Assembly (NCBI GenBank): GCA_033725935.1
Contig: MU867127.1
Location: forward strand, 117,716 to 181,715
Direction: 5' to 3'
DNA from: Cladorrhinum sp. PSN259
Taxonomy: Eukaryota; Ascomycota; Sordariomycetes; Sordariales; Podosporaceae
DNA: 64,000 bases
This document shows, piece by piece, positions 11,404 to 23,084 of this stretch (its first letter is position 1; every line of letters begins with the position of its first letter). The position numbers and the translations under genes are program-made. The notes beneath the pieces were generated by a model that saw only the letters and a program-made list of their open reading frames with translations, was not told the origin of the DNA and searched no databases.

Positions 11404-12951
11404 CTACATCCCAAAAGGGAACCCCCCTCCAGTCTTGAAGTGAAACTGCTGACCACCGCCGCCCTGGAACATGAACGGGTGTCCACCATGCCCGCCAAAA
11501 GGATTATGATGCTGCTGGTGCTGCTGGTCAAGATTATTGGGATCATCACCCCTATCAAACCTGGCCCTCAACTCAGGATCGCTGAGAACTTCATACGCCT
11601 GGTTGATCTTGGCCATCTTCTTCTCTGCGTCCTCCTTTGTTAACCCTTGCTTAGCTGCCTTATCGGGATGATGAACTTTAGAAAGCTTGCGATAAGCAGA
11701 CTTGATCTGTCTCTCGTCAGCGTCGTGGGCCACACCGAGGACCTTGTAGTAATCATTAGTCTTTGAACGTCTATCGGCGATCTGAGCTTTTTCCAGTAAG
11801 GGGGAAAGGATGCTTTGTTTATCCGAGTGGTGTTCGGCTGCTTTCTTGAGAGTGTTGATTGCTGGTTCGTAGGATTCGGCTTCCATTTGGGTTCTGGCCT
11901 TGTAGAGTAATCCGTATAAAGAGTTTTCGTCAAGTTGGAGCGACTCCTCGCAGTAGTCCTTGGCCTTTCCGGTGGAGGCTTCGTAGTATGCCCTGCACGC
12001 CATCTCGACCAGCCTCGCGATGAGCTTGTCGCTGGCGGATTTTGGTATTATTTCCTGTTCCCGAAGCTCCTGGACCTGATACTTGACTTCCGTGATTAAG
12101 CCGTCATTTTCGGTTGTGGGAACCAGATTCCTCACGGCGGTCATGGGTTGGCTCTTGTCGAGGGCTTTTTGGACCTTTTGGAGTACTTTGTCTGCTGCCT
12201 TCTCTTGTTTGAGAAGCTTCTTGCACGCCTTGTTTTCTGGGTCGGAGTGCAAGCACTTTCGAATGGCCGTCATACCCTCCGCCAAGTCGCCCAAAGCATA
12301 GAAAGTGACAGCTGAGATTTGAAGGTGTGGCCTAGTGTCGCCTGGCTTCATCTGCAGAATGTGCTGGAGGTCACCGATTCCTCGCTCCAGGGAGCCGCTC
12401 TCGAAGGCGCATTTTACACGGAGTTCGCGCAGGGATACTGCACGGTTGGCTGTAAGGATCGCATCGTCGGCTTGCTTGACGCATTCCTCCCAGTTGCCGG
12501 CCTTTGCGGCAGCTTCGGCGGCCTTGGCTGCGGCCCTGGCTGCTTCGATTTCCTCAACTTCCTGCGTCTTCTTGGCCTTCTGGTAGTGCGCCTTTGCGCT
12601 GTCCCAATCGGCGGCACGGGCGCGAAGTTTTCCAAGTTGAGTGTGGGCGCCTTCAAAAGTTGGCTTGATGGTGAGGATTTTTTCAAAGTCCTCGGTCGCT
12701 TGCGAGGTGCGGCCGAGGGAGAGGTATGTGGTTGCGCGCTTGAAGAGGGTTAGATAATTGGAGGGATCTCTGGCGATGGCGGCGTCGTAGTAAACGAGGG
12801 CATCGTGGGTCTCGCCCTTGGACAAATGGCTCTGCGCCGAGTCGAGGAGGGACGAGATCGGGGTATGGGGGGGGATATCGACCGCTGAGAGGCCATGCGT
12901 CGTCGATAAGAGGCCGGCAGCGACTGCCAGCGTCGACAGACGGACTAACAT
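11404..12951 (-). CDS. ER-type TPR and J-domain co-chaperone (P58IPK/DNAJC3 class)
   Basis: A single uninterrupted frame of 515 residues. Residues 1-20 form a signal peptide (VRLSTLAVAAGLLSTTHG), pointing to the ER lumen. TPR units follow, beginning at about residue 30 (SLLDSAQSHLSKGETHDAL, then YYDAAIARDPSNYLTLFKRA). An Ala-rich helix sits near residues 135-160. A J domain lies at about residues 397-468 with an intact HPD (SKVHHPDKA), so Hsp70 (Kar2/BiP) stimulation is expected. The tail is Gly/His/Phe-rich, like a J-protein G/F region. There is no HDEL-type end, so retention would have to be indirect. It is head-to-head with GAR1. Confidence 0.9.
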   Translation of the reverse strand: MLVRLSTLAVAAGLLSTTHGLSAVDIPPHTPISSLLDSAQSHLSKGETHDALVYYDAAIARDPSNYLTLFKRATTYLSLGRTSQATEDFEKILTIKPTFEGAHTQLGKLRARAADWDSAKAHYQKAKKTQEVEEIEAARAAAKAAEAAAKAGNWEECVKQADDAILTANRAVSLRELRVKCAFESGSLERGIGDLQHILQMKPGDTRPHLQISAVTFYALGDLAEGMTAIRKCLHSDPENKACKKLLKQEKAADKVLQKVQKALDKSQPMTAVRNLVPTTENDGLITEVKYQVQELREQEIIPKSASDKLIARLVEMACRAYYEASTGKAKDYCEESLQLDENSLYGLLYKARTQMEAESYEPAINTLKKAAEHHSDKQSILSPLLEKAQIADRRSKTNDYYKVLGVAHDADERQIKSAYRKLSKVHHPDKAAKQGLTKEDAEKKMAKINQAYEVLSDPELRARFDRGDDPNNLDQQHQQHHNPFGGHGGHPFMFQGGGGQQFHFKTGGGFPFGM

Positions 12952-13714
12952 GGTGAAGCGAAGGGATCGGCGGATTTGAGATGCGCTGCAGTGGAATGTG
13001 ATGGAGCTTTAAAGTTTGGAGACGGGTTACAAAAGTGAGCGCTCCAAAGTGTAATGTTTAAATGCGACGAAGGTTCGAGATGCAGTGTAAGACAAAGAGT
13101 GGCTGTCCTGTGATTTAAGTAGATTTTAAGATGAAGAAGTAAACATTCGAATAATAGTGGTCCTATGATGATCCTAGGACAATGCAATTGTCTTCATCAG
13201 GGAGCAATGAACGACCAACTAGATTGTCCTCGGCCAAAGAAACCTTCAAGAAGAAACAAAGGGACTTGTCCCCTGAGGAAGGCGAGAGAACACCTGGGGT
13301 TTAAGCAACACGGCGCAGAAGAAATGGCTGTTATCTGGCCACTACTCTTTTTGGTATCGACCTTGCTAGCCTTCCGCTGCTGTTCGGGGGAGTTCCAGGC
13401 TTGCTTAGTGCTGCCGGTTCCTGAATTTGGCCAGGTTGCCACACACCCCTCACCGTGCGAAAACACCGTGCATCAGAAACTGTAGATACTTGGCTTGCAC
13501 CCAAAAACGTTGTGGGGCAGGCTTCTTTTTTGGAGAAAAAATCCGGCAAAAAAGTTTGACCGCCTTTGAATCTGCAAGGGCGAAAAAATAATTGTTTCGA
13601 GGTTGATTGCGCTTCCGATCTCCAATTGATTGTAGCGACAAGACAATTCAACAACAACCCCACAAAAACTAAACCCGTCGTCATCCCAACTTTCACGACG
13701 GAAAAATCGATATA
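12952..13714. promoter_or_regulatory. Shared divergent upstream region of the P58-type gene and GAR1
   Basis: The two start codons lie 763 nt apart on opposite strands. Short open frames occur on both strands but without domain or splice support. Confidence 0.55.
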
Positions 13715-14517
13715 ATGTCGTTCCGCGGGGGTTCCAGAGGTGGTGGCCGTGGTGGTGGTGGTGGTTTCGGTGGTGGTGGTTTCGGTGGTGGGCGCGGTGG
13801 AGGTATGCAAAAGAATTGAAGGTATTCGCAAGTTGGTCGAAACTAAAACATAAATGCACAGGCCGCGGTGGTTTCCAGCAGCGCGATATGGGCCCGCCTG
13901 CTACCGTCCTTGAGATGGGCAAGTTCATCCACGCTTGCGAGGGCGAGATGGTTGTCGAGTCCACCAACACCAAGGTTCCTCACTTCAATGCGCCCATCTA
14001 CCTCGAGAACAAGGTCCGTTTGATACATATCCGCGACACGCACACTTAACAGCATTACTAACTGTAACAGACTGCTATTGGCAAGGTCGACGAGGTTCTC
14101 GGTCCTATTAACCAGGTGTACTTCACCATCAAGCCTTCCGAGGGCATTCAGGCCACTTCCTTCAAGGTCGGCGACAAGTTCTACATCTCCGGCGAGAAGC
14201 TCCTACCCCTCGAGAAGTTCCTCCCCAAGCCCAAGCCTCCCCCCGGAGCTTCCAAGGTCAAGAAGCCCAGCCGGGGCGGTGCTGGTGGTCGCGGCGGTCG
14301 TGGCGGCAGAGGAGGTTTCGGTGGTGGCCGTGGTGGTGGCGGTGGTTTCGGTGGTGCTCGCGGTGGTGGTGGTGGTTTTAGCCGTGGCGGTGGCCGCGGT
14401 GGTTCCGGCTTCGGTGGTCGCGGTGGTGGTGGTGGTGGTCGCGGAGGCAGCGGCTTCGGTGGTGGCCGGGGCGGTGGTGGTTTCTCTCGGGGTGGCAGAG
14501 GAGGCTTCAGCCGGTAA
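13715..14517 (+). CDS. GAR1: H/ACA snoRNP subunit GAR1
   Basis: Three exons (13715..13802, 13862..14013, 14071..14517) give 228 residues. GAR1 is a core protein of box H/ACA RNPs, which pseudouridylate rRNA in the nucleolus. The central fold (about residues 32-130) contains GPPATVLEMGKFIHACEGEM and KVPHFNAPIYLENKTAIGKV, followed by VYFTIKPSEGIQATSFKVGD and the LLPLEKFLPKPK strand. Both ends are Gly/Arg-rich (RGG-type): about 30 residues before and about 85 after the core. Arg methylation is likely by analogy with other GAR1 proteins. The GC-rich repeats create long but spurious frames in other phases. Confidence 0.95.
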
Positions 14518-15183
14518 ATGGGATATCATGCTTGATTCACTCGGCATGGGAACATGGAAAGATGTGTAAAAGGAAGATTACGGGTGCAGGCTCTAGTGGC
14601 TTAATCATGATATGAGACGCCCGGGCCTTGTGGAGGGGGGGAGAAACATCATCTCGTCAACAGCATCGAGCGGGAGCGACCGCGTTCAGATGGCATTGTT
14701 TGGCGGAGCTCGGAAACTGGCTTATCACCGGCGTTTGTGGGAAATGGGCATGGGTCTTTATTTGGTTTATGCAAAACTATTCGTCAAAGCAGTATGTGTG
14801 TATATACAAAGGACAGTGCAGGCTGGAATTTTGCGGATGCTGTTTTGGCGGTCACTGAAAGGCTTTTCGTCTTCCTGTTTGATGATATGCTATCATGCTG
14901 TCCGGTCTGTTGATATATACTTAGCAGCCCAGGAGCGACGGCAATGCTTACGATACCCTGGTTCTGATGACTGACAGCTACACTTGGCCAGTTCTCGTCA
15001 ACCTAGAGAAGACAAAACGAAGTTCACTTTTACGCTCTCAGGCTTTGGTTCACACAATTCAGCCTCCAGCATTCGTTCTTTGCTGTTCTTCTTTCCCCTT
15101 CTCCAATTTGAATTTCTCATTTCCAATACCTATAAAATCCCAAAGCACACTAAAAACACACACACTCTCTCATTCTCTCTCTC
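14518..15183. other. Convergent intergenic region between GAR1 and the MFS gene
   Basis: This 666 nt tail-to-tail spacer carries a CT-rich tract with short CA and CT microsatellites at about 15155-15185. No gene is supported. Confidence 0.5.
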
Positions 15184-18081
15184 TCAATCATCAGTGCTGA
15201 TATAGCTCCTTCTCTGGGGAGCTTTGGGTGGTGCTGGCGGCTTCTGATAGTAACTCTGAAGAAGGAAACACAACGCCAAAAGCACGCCCAAGAAACCAAG
15301 GCCAGTTCCAAAATACTGGGCAGCACGATATCCCTTTAGGATATCGTACCCTCTGTCGCTTGTGTGCTGGAGATTCAGTCAGTAGTGGTCAGAGATTTGA
15401 TTGTCGAGAGAAGGGGTTTAACATACCACTTCGATGGTACCTGCAATACCGAGAGCAAGGGATATTCTGTGTTCCCAGTCTGGTTAGTTGATATCAAGGG
15501 CTTCTTGGTTGCCATTGACAACTCACGAGTAGTTAACGGTAGTCACGACCAAGCTTGCCGCAATACCCTGATGTTCCTTCGAGACACTGTTGCTCAGGAG
15601 GATGGTGGCAGCAGGATTACTCATGTCCATTCCCTAGAGAAGTCAGTACATGTAACCATTTCTAAGCAAAGGCTTAAGACTTACAAACGGCATAATCAAA
15701 ATCCCAAAAAAGGTATTCAGCCAATAACTCTGTCTAACAGGAGTTGTAGCAAGCAATAGACTCCCAATGAAGAACGCACACATGGATATCAACATGATCC
15801 AGTGAGGCTTGATCCTTGACATTAAGAAACCAACGAGAATGCTAGCTGCGAGACCGCATATCGGCCTATGTACATGAGAGACAGTTAGTGTGTATATCAC
15901 AAGTAGGGGTGGGTGACAGTGAGGAACATACGCAGGAATAAACCCAACCCCAGTCAAAACAGGCGACCACCCCCTCATCATCTCGAGAAAATTACAGCAA
16001 TAATAAACCCAGATACTAAAGCATGCCCATCCCGCGCCCGTACACCCCAGCACAAAGTTTGTGGCAGGTTTCATGGCAGAAATAGGTATCAGCGGATAAA
16101 CCGCAGCCTTCCCCTCGTGCCATACGAACGCAGCAAGTAATAAAATGCCTATTATCAACAGGAAATATGTATATGGCGTCTTCCAAGAGACTATAGGCGC
16201 CTGGTTGAATGCAAAATTGAGCAGTACCAACCCACTAACGCCAAGTAACATGCCATAACCATCTAGTTGCGTCCATAGGCTTTCGTTTGGTTTGAGTCCC
16301 GGAGGACCCGTGAACGGCAAGACGAACAGGCTGATGATAGCGAGGAGGAAGCAGAGGATTGCCATGGTCCAGAATGCCCAGGGCCAGGCTCCCCTCTCCG
16401 CGAATAGGCTGGAGAATATGGCGCCTGATACGAAACCGAGGGGAGCGCTGGCGCCGAAGAGGCAGAGGACCATGTTCTTGCGCATGCTGGGCGGATAGGT
16501 TCTCCCAAGGAGTGCTTGGCCGCTTGGTACGAGTAAAGCTGGTCCTATTCCCTGTATGTCATTTATTGTCATCAGCATATATCCTCTTTTTCTTTTCTTT
16601 TTCCCTCGTCTTTTTTACGGCTGGCTTGTGAAATGTGAATGCAGTCAACATACCTGCAACCCCCTCCCGACACAAAAAAACACCTCCCCCCTCGATCCAT
16701 TAATCTCAGCCATCCCTGCGAACCCAGTAATCAGACTCCAAATCCCAAACCACGCCAACCCGGTAACAAAAACCTTCCTGTGTCCCCATAGATCCCCCAC
16801 CCTACCGCTCGGTAATACGAACGTAGCAGAGGTAAGCCCATAAGCGGCAGAATACCACGGTATTGCCCTCCCCTGCGGATCTGAATTCGCAAAGGAACGA
16901 GAAATTATGGCCGAAGGGACCATAGCTTGTGCCAGACCTGCCAGCATTAGGATTTGGGCCAAACAGATTAGGAGGACGAAGAGGTTTTCGTGGAGGGGTG
17001 AGGTGAGGGATGGAGGACGGCCGGCAGCAGGAGGTGGAGGAGGGGAAGGGACAGCAGGATGTGGTTTGGGAGAAGAAGAGGAAGGAGATGATGAGGATGA
17101 CAATGACGATGACGGCGGGAGTTTAGATATAGGAACAGGTTTCTTCTTTGGGAGAGTTGGTTTATTGTTCGCAGAAGGACAAGGAGTGGATGAAGTGGGG
17201 AGCGTTTCTGCAGAAGGGAAGTAATATGACAGTAAAGAAGTCTGGCTGTCTTCTGGGTCGGAAGGAGGAATTATGGTTGAGCTTGATTCGTTGTGGAGGA
17301 GGAGGGTGCTTGGCTGGAAAGCTAGATGGGTTGATGGATCGTCGTAGTAGTCTGAGACGTTGGTGATGATTGCGTTGGGTAGGTGGACGTGAGGAGGCGG
17401 AACGGGACGAAGGTGTTCAAGTTCTAGGTTTTGAGGTTCTTGGGGTTGGTGATGTTGTGTCCAGGAGCTGGACCGAACGCGACGAGAGGCGGGTCTTTGG
17501 TGTATATGTACGTGATATTGCTGCTGCTGCTGCTCAGGTCGAGTGATGGTCGGATTGGGAGGCAGCGGTGGAGGTGTTCGCTTACGAGTCGAATCTGATC
17601 CTCTTGGATTCCAATCAGTGGTCCGTCGTGGCGAGGAATCAGTAGTGATAGAACTGCGGGATGGGCTTGCGGCAGCGGCAAAGCTAGTACGGCGTCTGAA
17701 TGGGTTGTCAGGGCGGTCCAAAAGTTGTGTTGAATTAGAAGCGGAATTGTGCCGTTTCCCATGCCCCCTGCTGCTCCTGGTAGATGAACTGGACGGTGGC
17801 CTGTTTGCCGACACCGGTCTCGATCTTAACAAGTCTCGGCCGTTAGCGATCCTGCCCAATGGAGACTGGTTCTGTACAATATCGACACGACAGCGTGAAG
17901 ATCTTGGCTCAGAAAGACTAGAATCCGGGCCGGGACGGCTGCTCCTCGATACATCCGCCTCGCCATCATACTGTAAACGAATGGACGCTGTAGCCGTATT
18001 TATGACATCTGTTGCCCTCTGCATTGCGTCGACTGCTGTCACGTCCGCCCACGAGGATGAGCGTTGTCGCCTGTTCTCCAT
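15184..18081 (-). CDS. DHA2-type MFS transporter with about 363-residue disordered N-terminus
   Basis: Six exons (16654..18081, 15932..16551, 15685..15865, 15527..15633, 15427..15466, 15184..15366) give 852 residues. Membrane spans start at about residue 364 (HENLFVLLICLAQILMLAG). A motif-A-like loop GRVGDLWGHRK lies near residue 425. The segment YPPSMRKNMVLCLFGASAP matches fungal Atr1/Amf1-like (DHA2) transporters, as do NYSISLALGIAGTIEV and the C-terminal span. These export toxic compounds or move ammonium-like substrates; the substrate here cannot be told. The first 363 residues are Ser/Pro/Arg/Gln-rich with polyPro and polySer tracts and no fold. They sit in the same exon as the first spans, so they are not a gene-model join. 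The 40 nt exon and its CACAG acceptor are inferred from frame and motif. Confidence 0.85.
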
Positions 18082-18892
18082 GGTGAAAACTTTTCTGTTG
18101 GTGGTGGTCCTCTGAGGTGATCTGCCGTAGAGTCTAGAGGAAAGGAGATCTAAAGATGAGACACTGCTGAGGGAATGGTGAGGTCAATGACTAGATTGAA
18201 AGAAGAGCAAGAGGGCAGATACTTCAGGAGAGCAGCCCCTGAGGGTAAGTATTTATGATCAAAGTTCCCGGCCACCACTTATTAAGCTACGGAAGTCCGC
18301 GGATATCTTGTGCCGTTACAAGCGCACGACCGAGAGGTCGGGCTTTGATCTGCGAGATTGATCGTATAAACTATCAAGCGAATATACGCCATGATCATGC
18401 CCGAGCATGTGCCCTTGCAAGAAGCATTCACAATAACTCTATTTCGCTCCTCACTTTAATTTCCCCGTGTCTTGACAATGGCGGAGGATTTTATTCGCAG
18501 TCGACATATTCAGGTGATTGGAATGCTGGCCAATGACCTCGGTCTCCTTAAGCGGGAGCAGAAGATCGTGTGGTTGGGCCACCTGGTGGTAGGACATGGC
18601 TGTTTCACGAGGTTGGCACTAAATACAAAGTCTAAATTGTGTCTTTCCTTTTTCGATTCGGACATGAACAAAACTAATTGGGTTGACTAAACTTAGTAGT
18701 AAGACGAAAGCCGGAAAAAAACAGGGCTGTAAGTTCTCTTTAGCAACACCGTGAAGAATAAGATATACCACAAGAAAAAAACCAGAGTATCGATTGGCTG
18801 CGGTCTAAGATAGAAGGGGTAACAAAGCCCCTTTCTTCAAGAACAATAATCTGGAGCACACTCTACATAGAGCTCAAACGATGACAAAGGCG
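18082..18892. promoter_or_regulatory. Intergenic: MFS upstream region and SLM 3' flank
   Basis: This 811 nt separates two minus-strand genes. One 72-codon plus-strand frame (18472..18690) has no recognisable features. No RNA gene was seen. Confidence 0.45.
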
Positions 18893-21574
18893 TTAAATGC
18901 CTGTAGTTGAAGCCTTCGGATATTCTCCTGGTATGTGGAGGTGTGAGATGGTCGGCGCGCTGTCAGTTCGAGTTGTTGTCGCCCCAGGCCGAACCTGTTT
19001 CTCATCCCCAGCAATTCCACCACCATTCATCTCACGAGGAATGCCTCCTTGACCACCCACTGTTGCGACGCCGTGTTGGGTGGTATACATCTGGTTGTTA
19101 CCCGCATCCGCGCTCTCGGACAGTGTCTGGGCCTGGTTTCTCATAATGGGGACATGGACCGGCGCAGGTTCTGCCCACACAGCACCATCGGCAGTTTTAT
19201 AGCCTTGGTGTGATTGGTTCGAGTTCGAATATGCAGAGTCGACCATAGATCCAGCTCTTTGACCATTTTGATCGGTATAACCCTGAACAACACCCCGTTG
19301 TTCGGCGCTGTGGTTACCGGGCGAGCCGATTACTGGTCGCTCACCGTTATATGGTTGCTGGAAAATAACCTCTCGTTGCGGCTGAGACTCCGAACCGAAT
19401 TCCTGTTGTCCAAAGTGGCCTCCGGGAAGAGCGCTGGCAGCGGCGATGACGTCGTGGTCTGGGTGTTGTTGTTGCTGTTGTCTGTTGTATCCGTTGTGGC
19501 CGGAGCTTACACTAATTGGCGAAGTGGGGACCTGTAAGCCTCTTTGCGCATTAACCTGGAGGTCAGATGGGAATCTCCCACCTGAAGGACGTCGTTGCAG
19601 GGAGTCTTGTCTCGGCTGCTGCTGTTGGTTGACGGATGCCGCATTTGCCATGAATGGTGGATCTTCGTCATCATCGATGGCCCCGTCGCTGCTAAGGGAC
19701 GACCTTCCCGATGATCTACTGATGCTTCGGCTGTTGGCGCGGACGAGATTGCTCCGCTCCTCGGGGGTTCGCTCGGTCAGAGTTTTGATATCTTCGTACC
19801 ATGCCATCATCGTATCATGGCTCTCGGCGCGGAATACCCACGTGTGACCACGATGCATTGAACCGGTTTGTCGCCCTTTGAGGACAAATTTGTTGGACGA
19901 GCCGCCTTCTTCTGAGTGGGATCCTAGTTTCTGCTCGGGAAGGTAAAGTGACATGACGGGGGCCTGCGTCTTATCTGCCGACTTGAATTCGTGAAGATGA
20001 GTAGGAGAAAGGACATACCTGATTTCCATTAGCAAACTCAATTTTGAGGGGATGGCTTGGTGATACATACCATCCGGCCGTGTAGCTCTTGAGATACTTG
20101 CTTTTGCGCTCCAACAGCCCTGCTCGAATCTCCTGAGAGGCGTAATGATCGCGTCCAGGGTACTGAATGAATTCAGCCAATCTCATGGGGAGCTCCGGAT
20201 TCACAAATCTGTCGTCCCTCTGAATAAGAGAATTCCATTCCGTATCCTTGGGCATGGTGATAGGTCCAAGACGGAGCGCCTCGATGGCGTTGTAGGCAGA
20301 ATCGGCTTCCCGCTTGAGGATACTAGCATACGCGTTGTATGATTTCTGGATCTCACCCACAACGATGGACTCAAGCTCCTTCCCGGAGTTTTCCAAGTTC
20401 AAGTAAGCCTGGATAAGGTTAGATGGGAAGTGTTTCTCACAGTTTTATATTGACACATACCTGGTGAAGATAGTTTTCTTCGTCAATCTGTCTCTCAAGT
20501 TGGCGATCAACAGCCAACCTGAGAAGGTAAGGATCTTGCTTGCCAGTCGTCAGGGCGGTGTCAAGCTCAGTCTGTCCGAGAACCTCTTGCAAGTGAGTTA
20601 CAGCTCTGCGTGTTGCCTCCATTTCCTTATCAACAGAATTTTTGAAGTCTCCTGAGAGATTCTTGATTTCCTTGATCTTCTGATGGAGATCACTTCGAAG
20701 TCCTGCGAGAGCCAGAATAACGTCCTCTTCAATTTCTCTCGCTTTATTGGCCTCTATGACGGCCTGCTTGTTATGACCTCGTAGAATTTGCAGCGCATCA
20801 TCCAGACCGCCAGATGCCAGAAACCCTGGAGGTGTTGAGATATTGTTCAAGACATTACCGAGTTTGATCAAGGATTTGGCTCGGTGTTCATAGTGTGACT
20901 GGATCTCTCTAAAGTAAGTAATTAGATCTTTCAAAATCTTCCGCCAAGCTGCCGGCAACGATACAGGTTAGTAAGTCTACTACTACTGCAAAATAAAAAT
21001 AAAACCCGAACCACATACCTTGAAACCGGTTGGCAAGAACCTCCGTTGGGTTGCCGGAAGTCGGGACTGGGCAATAGAAGGCGCTATGTAGCTCGTCTTG
21101 GTCTGTGGTTGTTTGAAGAGCCAAACTCCTGACACTGCCAGCTTTCATACTCCGGCGGCTGCCACTACGCTTCAAACTCCCACTACGGCGTAATGATGCC
21201 TTCTTCTTCAACGTATTACCACGAGAAAGCGAAGTCGCGCCATCACCGGTGACGCCAATAACAGAACCAGCATATGAGCCTGACCGCTGCATGTTGTTTG
21301 TGGTATCCATGATTGAGCTCCCTCGTTGGCTGGCATCCCACTCTTCGGTAAACTTGGTCGGACGGGTGGCTACCGGGGCGACTATCTGGCCGTCGTACTC
21401 AACCTGTGAGTTGGCAAGGGTGTTTGAAAGGGTTTCAGCATCGGCACCAGCGGGAAGTTGGGATTGTTGCTGCTGCTGTTGCTGCTGCTGTTGCTGGGGA
21501 AAATAACTCGTTGGAGGGTAGCCGCGCTCTTGGCCGGCGTATGGCGAGGAGACAGGGGACTTGGCGGTCGACAT
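18893..21574 (-). CDS. SLM1/2-like PH and F-BAR-type protein (TORC2 effector)
   Basis: Four exons (21019..21574, 20461..20948, 20071..20408, 18893..20018) give 835 residues. Yeast Slm1/Slm2 bind PI(4,5)P2 and TORC2 at eisosomes. Order: polyGln near residue 27; a basic Ser/Arg patch at about 120-150 (KKKASLRRSGSLKRSGS); an F-BAR-like coiled-coil body at about 180-430 (ITYFREIQSHYEHRAKSL onwards); and a PH domain at about 449-544 (YLKSYTAGWYVLSPTHLHEF, ending near MMAWYEDIKTLTE). A 290-residue Gln/Ser-rich disordered tail follows. The intron at 20019..20070 is short (52 nt); splicing there creates the PH strand WYVLSP, whereas reading through it gives a stop-limited alternative. Confidence 0.88.
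21465..21496 (-). repeat. CAG/CTG triplet tract coding polyGln in the SLM-like protein
   Basis: An imperfect CTG (plus strand) run encodes about eleven Gln in the N-terminal tail. It is likely length-polymorphic. Confidence 0.8.
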
Positions 21575-23084
21575 GGTCGATGCTAATGCGATGCGCTCAT
21601 GGAGATATGTGTCGGAGCTTATGATTTAGTGGCTTGACCGATTGCAGTTGACTCGCTTGACTCGTTGTTAGCTCGGCATATCAAGAACGGACGATAGAAC
21701 GAAATATTGCCTCTTGATGATGGAGAAACTTGGTGCAAAAGATATGAGGCGACAATTGGGGTAAAAGAAACCGTAAACATACCATGGGAGACAATGCGAC
21801 AAACCTGACGATACTCTCACCAGTGCCTTTTGTGTTGCTGTTGTTTTTATATATGAGGCTTAACGTTTAGGAAGTCGTTGCTTGCGAGTGTGGGAATTGG
21901 TATATCGAGGGAAAAGGGGTGAGGGAGGAGGTGCAGGCACAATGAGGGTTGTTTCGGAGGGTGAGAGAAAGTGATCAGAGTGCCTGGGCGGTGATGTCGA
22001 CGTCGTCGGTGTTGCGATGCGCTGCTTGGCGGGACGTCCCTTTTCGGTAAGGAGCTGGGGTTGCGATGGAGACGCCTTGAACTGGGGTGCAGGCTGTCAC
22101 TGCAGTGAAGGGTGATCTGGAACTCCGCTAAAAAATACGCTTCTGCAAACCCCAGAACCCAGCAGAAATATTCGTCTTGTTGGTGATGTCTTTTTGATAA
22201 GCTTGTAATTAATTGACAAGATCCTGCAGCAAAATCCATGACATTGGCTACCTCAGCTGGTATCAAGGTTTGCAGCCGAGATCGAGTTCCATCCGTAATG
22301 TAATACGCTCACTGGTTACCGAGGAAGTTACACCCATGGATGATCAACTGAGCTGATTGGGTTTGTGTGAAGAAACTCCGAACCGGTATACGTTTTCGAT
22401 CGAATTCCGATGCACGTTTGGGTGCACTTTCACACTTATGTTGCACATGCCAACCTTGATGAATCCGATCATGGCTTTGTGCGATGACGTATGACTACGT
22501 GGACCCCTCTTTCAACGGGCAACTTCGAGATCAGATGAGGTACATGCCAAGAATAAATGTGATTGCCTTTCACCCTTTTACAGTTCACCCATTTACACCA
22601 CCCGCTGCGTCATCACACATGTGCTTCCTCCGGAGGGCGTTAATGACCGTAATCTGTGAGATTGGGGTTTGAGATTCGGCCTCTTTTCGGATAACACTTC
22701 TCGTCATCTTCATTCAAAATATCAGCGGAGCCACAGAATCATCGAATTAAACTCTAAATTCAAAAATAGGAAACACGCAGAGAACTAAAACATGATATTT
22801 AAATATATAAACACAGATTTGCAAGAATAACCAATGGCCTACGCCAACAGCCCTGACCCTCATTTTTTATTATCGGGTAACGCCGACGACCCCTTTTTCT
22901 AGGTCTCTCTCGCCCTTGTAGACCACCAGTATATTGAAATGCAATGAAATAAAAAGAAAATAAGGAACGAGTGAAACCACACTGCTGAAAGTCCAGGTGA
23001 CCACTGCCACCGCAGATTATGTACCATCCACCCCTCATCGTCCATACCACTCACCAAGACTTCCAGCTTGTATTATAGACCAGC
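21575..23084. other. Intergenic between SLM-like and secreted repeat protein genes
   Basis: This 1.5 kb includes the SLM-like upstream region. A 139-codon minus frame (21847..22266) is His/Pro/Ser-rich without domain resemblance. From about 22690 the DNA is AT-richer and fits a 3' flank of the next gene. Confidence 0.45.

Noticed and set aside
14078..14569. Ser/Arg/Val-rich frame of 163 codons, and a 114-codon minus frame, inside GAR1
   Set aside because: Both overlap the Gly/Arg-rich GAR1 exons in other phases; GC-rich codons leave few stops. The GAR1 frame has a recognised fold and clean splice sites.
18472..18690. 72-codon plus-strand frame between the MFS and SLM genes
   Set aside because: It has two start codons close together but no family resemblance, and it lies in the 5' region of a minus-strand gene.
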